From assembly GCA_965224325.1 (NCBI GenBank), contig CBDCYT010000003.1, positions 192,647-256,646 on the forward strand: a DNA stretch of 64,000 nt. Reading direction: 5' to 3'. Both the position numbers and the translations under genes were made by a program. Below are positions 27,132-35,772 of the stretch, in pieces. The first letter of the stretch is position 1; each line of letters starts with the position of its first letter. Origin of the DNA: CBDCMJ01 sp965224325. GTDB taxonomy: Bacteria > Chloroflexota > Dehalococcoidia > Lucifugimonadales > UBA3495. The notes under the pieces were generated by a model. That model was not told the origin of the DNA. It made no database searches and saw only the letters and a program-made list of their open reading frames with translations.

Positions 27132-27413
27132 TTATTCGGTTAGTATTCTGGGTTGGCCAGTCAATAAGGCAATCGTGTACTGAGGATCAACGGTGAAGGC
27201 CCAGCCCCTGTTGTTGAGAAGGAGGTAAAGGCGTCTCAGAATGTTGTGGGTGAACAGCCACTGCCTGAACCCCCTGGCCCCCTGTGCGAGGAACGCCGTT
27301 CTGGGCAGCACTACTCCCGGACGACCGCCTTGTCTGACGACATGGCTGTAACGCTCGCAAAAAGTTGGTAAAGGTCTGTGTCTCCCACGCCCTGAAGCTG
27401 GTGTCCCCCGCTA
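27132..27413 (-). pseudogene. Fragment of a type IIG restriction-modification enzyme (Eco57I-like)
   Basis: The minus strand reads, with one frame change, DLYQLFASVTAMSSDK and then GGRPGVVLPRTAFLAQGARG, FRQWLFTHNI, WAFTVDPQYTIALLTGQ and a stop. GxxGVVLPRsaF followed by fR..lf and vHPqYtIAL is the order in Eco57I/PglX-like methyltransferase-nucleases. Only about 90 residues remain; the methylase NPPY motif is gone. The call is by pattern and could also be a BREX PglX relic. Confidence 0.55.
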
Positions 27414-27573
27414 TCGGATAAGAACCCTCGGACGGTAGCTAACCGTTTTTGTTGGGATTCAGACTCCCTCCGCCAGTGGGGGTACTGCTCTTAGAGCTCG
27501 GCTATACGCTTTCTTCTATTCGCCAAACTGGGGCAACCATGGCCCGTTGCACGCAGTCTTATCATTTAATGGG

Positions 27574-27727
27574 GTCTATCCCCGCGGGTATGTGGCGAGC
27601 CCACGCGGGTTTCCCGCTACCTTGTTGCTGAAGGGATCTATCCCCCCGTGGGCACAGGGTGAGCCGTACCGGTCTCGGTCGACAGCCTGGTCGGGCAGTC
27701 TACCCCCCGTGTGCACAGGGTGAGCTG
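27574..27727 (+). CRISPR. Decayed CRISPR-like array (three degenerate repeats)
   Basis: Three related units start at 27574, 27636 and 27698. The last two are nearly the same: TCTATCCCCCCGTGGGCACA and TCTACCCCCCGTGTGCACA, each followed by GGGTGAGC(C/T)G. The first is weaker. Spacing by internal anchors is 61-64 bases, as for 29-nt repeats with 32-nt spacers. The sequences between them are unrelated to each other. The repeat resembles type I-E repeats (G-rich half ending GGTGAACCG). No cas gene is in the window. Confidence 0.45.
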
Positions 27728-27893
27728 ATATTGCCCCGGCCTGTGCCGCGCCAGGAAGGGATTGGGGACCGGGCAGAGGTTTGACTTGGTGCGGCTCCCG
27801 CAGGTTTGTATAATGGCCGGGACAACTGCCAGCAACTACGTAAGAGCATTCGAGAATTGAAGATCGGAATTCCAAGAGAGACGGAGGTAAGCC

Positions 27894-29441
27894 ATGAAGT
27901 ACGACGTCATAGTCGTAGGGGGCGGCTCTGCCGGATGCACCATCGCCAGTCGTCTGTCCGAAGACCCGGGCCGTTCGGTCCTGCTATTGGAGGCCGGCCC
28001 CGACTACACGGACTTCGACACCTTGCCGGAGGACTTAAAACTCGGCAACAACGTCTGGCTGTCGGCCTACGGCCCCCACAACTGGGGGTACACCGCCCAA
28101 ATGACGCAGGAGCAGACCGAGTTGATTATCCCCAGGGGGAAGGCCACCGGTGGCTCCAGCGCGGTGAACGGGCAAGTCCTGTTCCGGGGCATTCCGGAGG
28201 ACTACGATCGTTGGGCCGAGTGGGGCAACGACGAATGGGGGTTCATGAAGGTGTTGCCCTATTTCAACAAGCTGGAGACAGACTTGGACTTCGGAGGCAG
28301 CGACTTCCACGGCTCTGAGGGGCCGGTGCCAGTTCGGCGCTCACCCCGCAGCGAGTGGATGCCCCACTCCTTGGCCTTCGAGCAGGCCTGCGTCGCCGAG
28401 GGCTATCCCATAGACGAGGACCAAAACCACCCCGAGTCCACCGGCATTTCGCCGCGAGCGCGGAACACCATCGACGGCGTCCGGATGAGCATGGCCCTTA
28501 CCTACTTGGACCTGGCCCGCCACCGCTTGAACCTGACAGTCAGGGGAAATGTCACAGCGCGGCGGGTCCTTTTTGAGGGGAATCGGGCCGTGGGGGTTGA
28601 AGTCGAGAGCAGCGGGGAGATCTTTACTGCGGAAGGGGATGAGATAGTGGTGAGCAGCGGAGCCATAGCCTCGCCCCAACTTCTGATGCTCTCAGGTGTC
28701 GGCCCGGCGGAGCATCTCAAAAGCTTCGGAATTGAGGTGGTGCAGGACCTGGCGGGCGTGGGCCAGAATCTACGGGACCACCCGGCCGCCTCAGCCATCT
28801 ACTACGCCACGGGAGAGAAGCCCGACGTTCAAGCACCTGTGCTTCAAGTGGGGCTGCGCTATACCGTCGAAGGGTCGCACCTGCGCAACGACATGCAACT
28901 CAGCCCGACGCTCATGACAAGCGAGCACCGTCCGGCTCACGTATCAATCGACGAGGACCGGAACTACATTGGCATAAGCGCCAGCTTGCAGTTGGCCTTG
29001 GGCAAGGGCGAGTTGACCCTGCAGTCCAGGGACCCCCACGTTCAACCCCTGCTGAATTACAACTATTACCAGGAAGAAGAGGACCTGAGGCGCATGAGGG
29101 AGGCGATACGTCTTGGCGTTCGAGTTGCCGACCAGCCATCCTTCCCCGATCTCCTGCTGGAACGGATTATGCCAACCGACGAAGAGTTGGAATCGGACGA
29201 AGCGCTGAATGACTGGCTCCGGCGAAACTCCGGGACTTCTCACCACGTGTCCGGCACCTGCAAGATGGGCCCCGACTCTGATCCCATGGCGGTGGTCGAC
29301 CAGTTCCTCAAGGTTAAAGGCGTGCGTGGTCTGCGGGTGGCCGACGCCTCGGTGATGCCTGACTGCATACGCGCCAACACCAACGCCACCACAATAATGG
29401 TTGGAGAGAGGGTGTCTGACTTTATAAAAGGAGGCCGTTAG
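27894..29441 (+). CDS. GMC-family FAD-dependent oxidoreductase (choline dehydrogenase-like)
   Basis: Oxidises an alcohol to an aldehyde or ketone with FAD. 515 residues: YDVIVVGGGSAGCTIASRLS at the N-terminus, GGSSAVNGQVLFRG (GMC signature 1), SSGAIASPQLLMLSGVGP (signature 2) and GTSHHVSGTCKMG with the catalytic His. The second active-site position reads RANTNATTIMVGER. GGAGG lies before the ATG. First gene of a catabolic region that also has an amidase, an LLM flavin enzyme and a Gfo/Idh enzyme. Substrate unknown. Confidence 0.93.
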   Translation: MKYDVIVVGGGSAGCTIASRLSEDPGRSVLLLEAGPDYTDFDTLPEDLKLGNNVWLSAYGPHNWGYTAQMTQEQTELIIPRGKATGGSSAVNGQVLFRGIPEDYDRWAEWGNDEWGFMKVLPYFNKLETDLDFGGSDFHGSEGPVPVRRSPRSEWMPHSLAFEQACVAEGYPIDEDQNHPESTGISPRARNTIDGVRMSMALTYLDLARHRLNLTVRGNVTARRVLFEGNRAVGVEVESSGEIFTAEGDEIVVSSGAIASPQLLMLSGVGPAEHLKSFGIEVVQDLAGVGQNLRDHPAASAIYYATGEKPDVQAPVLQVGLRYTVEGSHLRNDMQLSPTLMTSEHRPAHVSIDEDRNYIGISASLQLALGKGELTLQSRDPHVQPLLNYNYYQEEEDLRRMREAIRLGVRVADQPSFPDLLLERIMPTDEELESDEALNDWLRRNSGTSHHVSGTCKMGPDSDPMAVVDQFLKVKGVRGLRVADASVMPDCIRANTNATTIMVGERVSDFIKGGR

Positions 29442-29503
29442 CGTTTAGCGTAGACACGGGGGGTCGGGGCACCAGGGTTAAAAGAGCCCCAACCCCGGAT
29501 ATC

Positions 29504-29623
29504 GTGGGGCAATTCGTCAGCGAGGGACACTATAGCTTCGCCGGTTACACCCTGGACCGGGGCGGCCGCCTCTGCGTGGTGGAAACCACCTGCCACCGTT
29601 TCCAGGTATACCGCAAGGGTTAG
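29504..29623 (+). CDS. Possible 39-residue protein or gene remnant
   Basis: A frame from GTG 29504 encodes GHYSFAGYTLDRGG, RLCVVETTCHRFQVYRKG. The frame stays protein-like upstream to about 29450 but has no start there. A hairpin, AAGGGTTAGGGG / CCCCCAACCCTT, follows at 29614-29644. No ribosome site, so doubtful. Confidence 0.3.
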   Translation: MGQFVSEGHYSFAGYTLDRGGRLCVVETTCHRFQVYRKG

Positions 29624-29691
29624 GGGCAAGGACCCCCAACCCTTGTGGGAACTTCGCGCTGTGTGCGGGCTTTGCGGTGGACCCGTCGCCG

Positions 29692-30105
29692 TTAAATGCC
29701 CAGCGCCGCTACCCCGGCCCTGGCGATGGCCTCGTCGTCGAGCCCGCTGGGCAGGCCGCCCACGCCGATGGCGCCGACTACCGCCCCGTCGTGGAAAACG
29801 GTGACTCCACCTGGTATCGCTATCAACTGGGGATCGCCGAAGAACTCAATCGACCTGCCGGAGCTGCTGAGTTGCTCGGCGAAGGCGGCTGTATCCATGG
29901 AGCGGACCGCGGAGGTGTAGGCCTTGCGAATGGCGAAGGTGGGCCTCAGGCAGCGGTCCATCCGGGCGTAGGCCAGCAGGTTTCCGGCATCGTCAACCAC
30001 GGCCATGTCGACCTTGCGCCGGTTAGTGTCCCTATTGTAATCGGCGATCATGGCCGCAATCGCGTTCTGGGCCTGTTCCAAGGTGATCATGGGTTTGTCG
30101 TACAT
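29692..30105 (-). CDS. GlcG/HbpS-family protein
   Basis: 137 residues of the GlcG/HbpS (DUF336) family, small proteins implicated in haem or cobalamin-related ligand binding and often found beside catabolic operons. Fits: MAVVDDAGNLLAYARMDRC, AIRKAYTSAVRS, IPGGVTVFHDGAVVGAIGVG. GGAGG lies upstream of the start. It converges on the GMC gene. Confidence 0.88.
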   Translation of the reverse strand: MYDKPMITLEQAQNAIAAMIADYNRDTNRRKVDMAVVDDAGNLLAYARMDRCLRPTFAIRKAYTSAVRSMDTAAFAEQLSSSGRSIEFFGDPQLIAIPGGVTVFHDGAVVGAIGVGGLPSGLDDEAIARAGVAALGI

Positions 30106-30147
30106 ATCGTCAACCTCCGTGAAGCTGTCGTTGGGAAACTGGATGGC

Positions 30148-30678
30148 TCATTGTAGACCAAGTTGCTGTTCATTCAGTCGCTGGGCCTGGATTTCGTCTA
30201 TCTGCTCCTTGGTGCGGCCGTAGATCTGGGGAACGTCCCAACCCCGCAGGCCGGCGTAGGGGTCGATCTCAGACCGGTGGTGCAATCGCGCTCCAAGACC
30301 GTCATGAGTATTCGCCGGCTGCTGAGAAGACAGTCGGTAAAGATTATCTTGGCGCGCCGCTCCAACCTCTCCGGCGGCGTGTCCTCGATGCGTCGCGGAA
30401 CTCGGCGCTTGTAGCGCTGGCTCTGTGGTAATGGCAATCGCAACTGGTAATCTACGGGCAACGCTGCCGACTTAGTCAGCGCTGCGATCAGTTTACGTCC
30501 ACAGTTCTTTTTACCTCCCCCCATGCAGCCGATTGAAATTGCCGAGTCGCTCCGGGTCCAACATTTTTCCCTGTACAGCCGGATGGTCGGGGCCGTAGCG
30601 GTGGGAACCGTTGTCCAGCAGCAGCACGTGACCGTTGTCCAGGTAGGTGGGATGGTGTTGATGAGAACGGTGGGACAT
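30148..30678 (-). pseudogene. Remnants of a degraded gene
   Basis: Two protein-like stretches in the same frame are separated by several stops. The right part reads MSHRSHQHHPTYLDNGHVLL, LDNGSHRYGPDHPAV, resembling the H..H...L.nGn.L..DNG pattern of arylsulfotransferases. The left part ends RGWDVPQIYGRTKEQIDEIQ and a natural stop at 30148. The open minus-strand frame across 30198-30818 is in another phase and looks like a shadow. Confidence 0.45.
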
Positions 30679-30819
30679 AGTCGTGCGCCGTGCCTCCTAG
30701 TGACCTTAACTAAAGCCACCGCCATTATGACAGGCGAATGGGCATCCGGCTGGGTAGCCGGGTCGTAGCCGCGCCCATCCGTCGTCGGAGCCGAGTCAAT
30801 GGGACCGGAAGACACCATT

Positions 30820-32220
30820 CTATACGTCCGGCCGTAGCTGGTGCTGGGTGGCGGCCTCGTAGGCGTGGCCCACCTGGACCAACAGCGGCTCCGCCAAGTG
30901 CCTGCCGACGAACTGGATGCTGAGGGGCAGACCCTCGCTGTTCAGTCCGCAGGGCAGGGATATGGTGGGCGATCCGCTGAAGTCGTATGGTATGGTGAAC
31001 CGTCCCCAGGTCCATTCCTCCTCGTCCATCGGGCCGTAGAGCGCTTCCGGCGTGACCCGTTCCGGAGGCGTGGTCATGGAAGGGCAGACCAACACGTCGA
31101 TGCCGTCGAATATTTGGGCCAGGGTCCCGTTGCAGGCCAACCGTTGGTAGCTGGCTATGGCGTAGTCGGTGGCGCTATAGCCCAACCCCAACTCCAGCCA
31201 ACCCAGGAACCAGGGGCCGTATTCGTCGCGCCGGGAGGGGAAAGTTTCGCGGTGGGCCACGGCCGCCTCCACCGAGCACAACACCCCCCAGGCCCGGGAG
31301 AGGGGCTCGGTGTCCGGCATTCGCACCGGCGCCAGCACTGCCCCCTTGCTTTCCAGCAGGCGGGCGCCTTCCAGCACCGCTGCGGCCAGTTCAGAGTCGA
31401 CGCCGTCTCCAATATATCGCTCGTCGACGCCGATGCGAACGCCGCGGACTCCTTGGTCCACCCCTTCCAGCATGTTGGGCACCGGAGTGGTCAGCGAAGT
31501 AGGGTCATTGGGATCATGCCCCGCGATGGCTTGCAGCATGACACCGGCGTCGGAGGCGCTTCGGGTCATCGGACCAATGTGGTCCAGGGACTCGGCCAAG
31601 GCCAACACGCCGTACCGGCTCACCCGCCCCCAGGTGGGCTTGATTCCCACAATGCCGCAGGCGGCTGCAGGGAACCTGATCGAGCCGCCGGTGTCGCTGC
31701 CCAACGAGCCGTAGCACAATCCGGCGGCAGTCGCTACTCCCGAGCCGCTAGAGGACGCTCCGGACCAGCGGTCGGCGCCCCAGGGGTTGACCGGTATCTG
31801 GAACTCCGGATTGTAACCGGCCATCGCTCCTTCGGTGAGATTCAGCTTGCCGAGAATCACGGCGCCGGCGGCGTTGAGTTTTTGCACCACCGTGCCGTCG
31901 AAGTCGGGTACGAAGTCCCGGAACACTCGGGTGCCGCCCATTGTTGCGACCCCGGTGGTGAAACACAGGTCCTTGACGGCGATGGGCACCCCATGGAGAC
32001 CGCCCCGGTAGTTCCCGGCGGCGATCTCCTGCTCGGCAGTCCGGGCCGACGCCAAGGCCGAGTCGGCCATTATCCTGGCGTAGCTCTTCAGATCGCCGTC
32101 CAAGGCCTCGATGCGCTCCAGAATCGTCGAGGTCAGTTCCACGGGCGACAACTCCCTGGACTGGAGGCGGGCCCCCACTTCCGCAATGGTTTGATAGTGC
32201 AAAGGCGTATCAGGCATCAT
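30820..32220 (-). CDS. Amidase (amidase-signature family)
   Basis: 466 residues with the Ser-cisSer-Lys triad: Lys83 in GVPIAVKDL, the cis-Ser in SGASSSGSGVATAAG, and the nucleophile Ser180 in GSDTGGSIRFPAA. Close in layout to GatA, but no gatB or gatC is nearby and the catabolic setting suggests hydrolysis of a small amide. ATG at 32220. The 464-codon frame on the opposite strand is its shadow. Confidence 0.92.
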   Translation of the reverse strand: MMPDTPLHYQTIAEVGARLQSRELSPVELTSTILERIEALDGDLKSYARIMADSALASARTAEQEIAAGNYRGGLHGVPIAVKDLCFTTGVATMGGTRVFRDFVPDFDGTVVQKLNAAGAVILGKLNLTEGAMAGYNPEFQIPVNPWGADRWSGASSSGSGVATAAGLCYGSLGSDTGGSIRFPAAACGIVGIKPTWGRVSRYGVLALAESLDHIGPMTRSASDAGVMLQAIAGHDPNDPTSLTTPVPNMLEGVDQGVRGVRIGVDERYIGDGVDSELAAAVLEGARLLESKGAVLAPVRMPDTEPLSRAWGVLCSVEAAVAHRETFPSRRDEYGPWFLGWLELGLGYSATDYAIASYQRLACNGTLAQIFDGIDVLVCPSMTTPPERVTPEALYGPMDEEEWTWGRFTIPYDFSGSPTISLPCGLNSEGLPLSIQFVGRHLAEPLLVQVGHAYEAATQHQLRPDV

Positions 32221-32458
32221 TCCACTCCTAAGTGATAATCCGGCATCAACCCCTGAGGCCGGGCTGGCTACCCGGTCGGCCGCACCGGTTCTATCAACAC
32301 GTCGTCGGGTCCTTCGATGCAGGCCAGTTCGGAACCGGTGGCTCTTCTGCAGAGGATACAGGATGCGAAACCGGTGGTAAACTTGGCCCGACCCTGCACC
32401 CTAATCCCCGGCTGGGGGCCAGGAGACGACTCAAATACGCATCGCAGTACCCGACCTG

Positions 32459-33361
32459 GTGTCCAACTCCTACTTTCCGGCGGTGGCCGCCGTAGAGCTA
32501 GGGTTTTTCCGGGCCCAAGGAATAGACGTAGAGTTGGAGATGGTCTTCCCAGTGGGCAGGGCCATGGAAGGGTTGAGGGACCGACGCTTCGACTTCGTGG
32601 CCGGTCCCGCCCACGCCACTCTGTCGGCCTTCCCCGGCTGGCAGGGCGCCAAGTTGCTGGCAGCCCTTGGCCAACACACCTTTTGGTTGCTGGTGTTGCA
32701 TTCCGGCCTAGGTGTCCAGCCGGGGGACGTTGCGGCGGTCAAGGGTCTGCGTATCGGAGCGGCCCCCGGGCCTGACGCCGCGCTGCGCCAGTTGCTGGCC
32801 GAGGCGGGGGTAGACCCGACGCGGGACGGCGTGGCGTTGGTCCCGGTACCCGGCAGTGGCGGGTCCGGCGTGTCCTTCGGCATCCACGCCGCCCAAGCCC
32901 TGGAGGAGGGAGTAATCGACGGGTTTTGGGCCAACGCGATGGGGGCCGAAGTGGCGGTGCGCAGCGGGATAGGCAACGTGGTGCTTGACCCGCGGCGAGG
33001 CCTCGGTCCGCCGGCAGCAAGGGACTACACCTTTTCGGCGTTGGTCACCTCCGACGGGCTGATTGAAGACTCTCCCGGCACGGCGGAGGGGGCGGTGCGG
33101 GCGGTCGTGGAGGCGCAACGGGCGCTGCGGGCCGATCCGTCTCGGGCTGCCGAGGTCGGCCAACAGCTGTTCCCACCCGAAGAGGCCGCATTGATCGAAG
33201 GCCTGGTCCGGCGGGATGCTCCCTACTACACCGCCGGAATTTCTCCGGACTCTGTAGCCAACCTCAACGAGTTCTCCCGGAATATCGGCCTGCTCTCCGG
33301 CGACGTAGCCTATGAGCAGGTGGTGTCAAGCCGGTTGGCCCATCTTTGGTCTGAACAGTAG
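32459..33361 (+). CDS. ABC-type substrate-binding protein (NMT1/SsuA-like), no signal peptide seen
   Basis: 300 residues from GTG 32459, of the periplasmic-binding-protein type II fold used for aromatic or sulfonate ligands: AVELGFFRAQGIDVELEM, RDRRFDFVAGPAHA, DGFWANAMGAEVAV. The conserved N-terminus continues upstream in frame as RIAVPDLVSNSYF, back to an ATA codon at 32435 that has AGGAG 9 bases before it. The normal start may therefore be a rare ATA. No signal peptide is visible either way, and no permease or ATPase gene is adjacent, so it may be a cytoplasmic ligand-binding protein. Confidence 0.75.
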   Translation: MSNSYFPAVAAVELGFFRAQGIDVELEMVFPVGRAMEGLRDRRFDFVAGPAHATLSAFPGWQGAKLLAALGQHTFWLLVLHSGLGVQPGDVAAVKGLRIGAAPGPDAALRQLLAEAGVDPTRDGVALVPVPGSGGSGVSFGIHAAQALEEGVIDGFWANAMGAEVAVRSGIGNVVLDPRRGLGPPAARDYTFSALVTSDGLIEDSPGTAEGAVRAVVEAQRALRADPSRAAEVGQQLFPPEEAALIEGLVRRDAPYYTAGISPDSVANLNEFSRNIGLLSGDVAYEQVVSSRLAHLWSEQ

Positions 33362-34363
33362 GTGTGTTCGTTGAAAGTGGATATCAGGGCGCCCGTCGGC
33401 TTGCCGGTCCAAGAGACCGCCGACTTCATCGCGGGATGTGAGGCCGCCGGATTTTCCGGGGTTGGAGTCCACGACCATCAGCACAGCGGACGGGACGTTT
33501 TTCTCACCCTGGCCTTGGCCGCCGAGCGGACCTCCCGGATCACCCTGTACCCTGCAACTACCAACCCGGTCACCCGGCATTCGATGGTCCTGGCCTCGCT
33601 GGCCCACTCGCTGGAGGAGATCGCACCGGAGCGGGTGCGACTGACCGTGGGCCCCGGCTACCTAGCCGTCGGCAATATTGGCCGGCGCCGGGCCACGGTT
33701 GAGGCCATGCGCCGGGCCGTCCTGACCATTCGCCGCCTGCTGCGGGGTGAGCGAGTGGAATTCAACGGCGTTGAAACCCGGCTGCGTTACTTGAGCGACC
33801 GGCCGACACCGGTATTCATGACCGCCGCCGGTCCACGGATGGTGGAGTTGGCCGGGGAAGTTGCCGACGGCGCCCTGTTGCTTGTCGGCCTTCATCCCAA
33901 AGCGGTCGACGCGGCACGCCGCCGGCTGGAAATCGGAGCGGGGCGGGCCGGACGCACCCTCGACGGTTTCCGGACGATCTTCATCACTCCAACCACGGTG
34001 TCGGATGACGGCCCGGCCGCCCGCCGCTTTCCTCAACGGTGGTTCCGACCAGACCAACCGTACCTGAAATACCCCAGCGATTCCAACCTCTTCTGGCTGC
34101 GAGAGGCCGGCATCGACCTGGCCGACGATTTCGTTCCCGAGAACATTGGCGATGCTCAGGCGAGCGAAATATGCGATGCCTTCGGTCTATTCGGCACACC
34201 TGAGGAATGCTTGGCCAGACTGAAGCGGGCTAGAGACGAATCGGGTATCAATCACGTCTTTGTCTTTCCCACCCACACCCAGGAGGGTGGCTACGACATG
34301 CCGCGGGCCGAGGTGGACGCCTTCCGAGAGATAATAATCCCGGGTCTGGGCGCCCTTTCGTAA
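33362..34363 (+). CDS. LLM-class flavin-dependent oxidoreductase
   Basis: Bacterial-luciferase-like monooxygenase or F420-dependent dehydrogenase. 333 residues: GFSGVGVHDHQHSGRDVF, LYPATTNPVTRHS, LTVGPGYLAVGNIGR and PVFMTAAGPRMVELAGEVAD. The GTG start directly follows the stop of the binding-protein gene, so the two are likely one transcript. Such enzymes are expanded in SAR202 genomes (general knowledge). The reaction cannot be read from the sequence. Confidence 0.9.
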   Translation: MCSLKVDIRAPVGLPVQETADFIAGCEAAGFSGVGVHDHQHSGRDVFLTLALAAERTSRITLYPATTNPVTRHSMVLASLAHSLEEIAPERVRLTVGPGYLAVGNIGRRRATVEAMRRAVLTIRRLLRGERVEFNGVETRLRYLSDRPTPVFMTAAGPRMVELAGEVADGALLLVGLHPKAVDAARRRLEIGAGRAGRTLDGFRTIFITPTTVSDDGPAARRFPQRWFRPDQPYLKYPSDSNLFWLREAGIDLADDFVPENIGDAQASEICDAFGLFGTPEECLARLKRARDESGINHVFVFPTHTQEGGYDMPRAEVDAFREIIIPGLGALS

Positions 34364-34583
34364 CGGCTCCCCAAGGACTTTTGGCCGACCGTCGTGTTGG
34401 AGGAACAATATCAACGGGATCGCAGATGATTCTCCCTTCCTGAGAGAGAGAAACTTTAGCGGAAGGGATGAAAGGGGATGCTCACTCCAAGTAACCGGCA
34501 CACTAGATGCCGCTTCCCGGGCCACCCTCAAGTATAGAAGAATGCAGGATGCCAGCAATCTAGCAATCTAAGGAGCGCGCGTC

Positions 34584-35696
34584 ATGGCAAACAAGATCCG
34601 CCTGGGGTTTGTGGGTGCGAACGTAAACTCGACCTGGGCCTCTCAGTCACACTTCCCGGCGCTACTGGCCAGTCCGGATGTGGAGTTTACTGCAGTTTGC
34701 ACCACCCGGCCCGAGAGCGCGGAAGAGGCCCGCCAAGCCTTTGGAGCGAAGCTCGCCTTCCATGATTTCCGAGCGATGGTAGTGTCGCCGGAGATCGACG
34801 CGGTGGCCGTGGTTGTGCGGGTGCCATCGCACTATGAGCCAACGAAGGCCGCCATCGAAGCCGGCAAGCACGTCTTCACCGAGTGGCCTTTGGGACGGAA
34901 TACCGCCGAAGCCGAGGAACTTGCAACTCTGGCCCGGGACAAAGGTGTGCAAACCGCAGTAGGTCTGCAATCCCGAGTTAGTCCCGCATTGTTGTACGTC
35001 AAGGAACAAATTGAAGCCGGATACGTGGGTGAAGTGCTTTCGTGTCATGTGACCACCATGCGCGACGGCGCGTTGGAACGCCCTTCCAGCCGCACCTGGC
35101 AGCGCGATGCCAGCCTGGGCGCAAACACCCTGACCATCGCCAACGGACACGTCATTGACGCCCTGCGCTTTGTGGCCGGCAACTTTGCCCGGGTGGCCTG
35201 CATGGTCAGCATCCAAGCAAAGCAATGGTACGAGACCGATACCCAACAGTTTGTGGAAGTCACATCCCCGGACAATGTGCGAGTCGGCGGACAATTGGAG
35301 AGCGGCGCGGCAGTGTCGGTCCATGTTGGAGCTGTTCCCTGGGCCGGCAGCGGCTTTCGAATGGAGATCTACGGGCGGGAAGGCACGCTGGTCGCCACGG
35401 GAAGCGTCTCGTCGCAACGCGGTGAGATGCTACGGGTGCAAGGAGCGCGGGGAAGCCATGAGTTGCAGGACATGGATATACCTGAGCGTTTCGTTTATGT
35501 GCCGTCCGACTTTCCCCGCGGCGATCCCTTCAACATCGGGCAGATGTATGCCCTGTTCGCCGAGGCGGTCCGAACCGGACAGAGCCGCCTGCCGACGTTC
35601 GATGTAGCGGTTGACCTGCATCGTTTCATCGATACCATCAATCAGGCGTCGGACACGGGCCGGGAGTTGCCGGTTGCCCGAAGTGACGTTTCTTGA
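34584..35696 (+). CDS. Gfo/Idh/MocA-family oxidoreductase
   Basis: NAD(P)-dependent sugar or polyol dehydrogenase. 370 residues: a Rossmann start (IRLGFVGANVNSTWASQSHF; the second Gly of GxGxxG is not standard), GKHVFTEWPLGRNTAEAEEL with Trp in place of the usual Lys of EKP, and a C-terminal beta domain. Loss of that Lys, normally catalytic, is also seen in Gal80-like members and may mean altered catalysis or a sensor role. AAGGAG lies 6-7 bases before the ATG. Confidence 0.85.
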   Translation: MANKIRLGFVGANVNSTWASQSHFPALLASPDVEFTAVCTTRPESAEEARQAFGAKLAFHDFRAMVVSPEIDAVAVVVRVPSHYEPTKAAIEAGKHVFTEWPLGRNTAEAEELATLARDKGVQTAVGLQSRVSPALLYVKEQIEAGYVGEVLSCHVTTMRDGALERPSSRTWQRDASLGANTLTIANGHVIDALRFVAGNFARVACMVSIQAKQWYETDTQQFVEVTSPDNVRVGGQLESGAAVSVHVGAVPWAGSGFRMEIYGREGTLVATGSVSSQRGEMLRVQGARGSHELQDMDIPERFVYVPSDFPRGDPFNIGQMYALFAEAVRTGQSRLPTFDVAVDLHRFIDTINQASDTGRELPVARSDVS

Positions 35697-35772
35697 GAGC
35701 CAGAAACACGCTAGCAACCAATCCCCACAGGCGACCAGGAATTTGCGTTAATAGATTTAAGGAAGGGAGTTG

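Noticed and set aside
30820..32220. gatA of the tRNA-dependent amidotransferase
   Set aside because: No gatB or gatC nearby and the gene lies within a catabolic cluster; a general amidase is the safer call.
30841..32235. 464-codon plus-strand open frame
   Set aside because: Exact antisense of the amidase gene; no family features.
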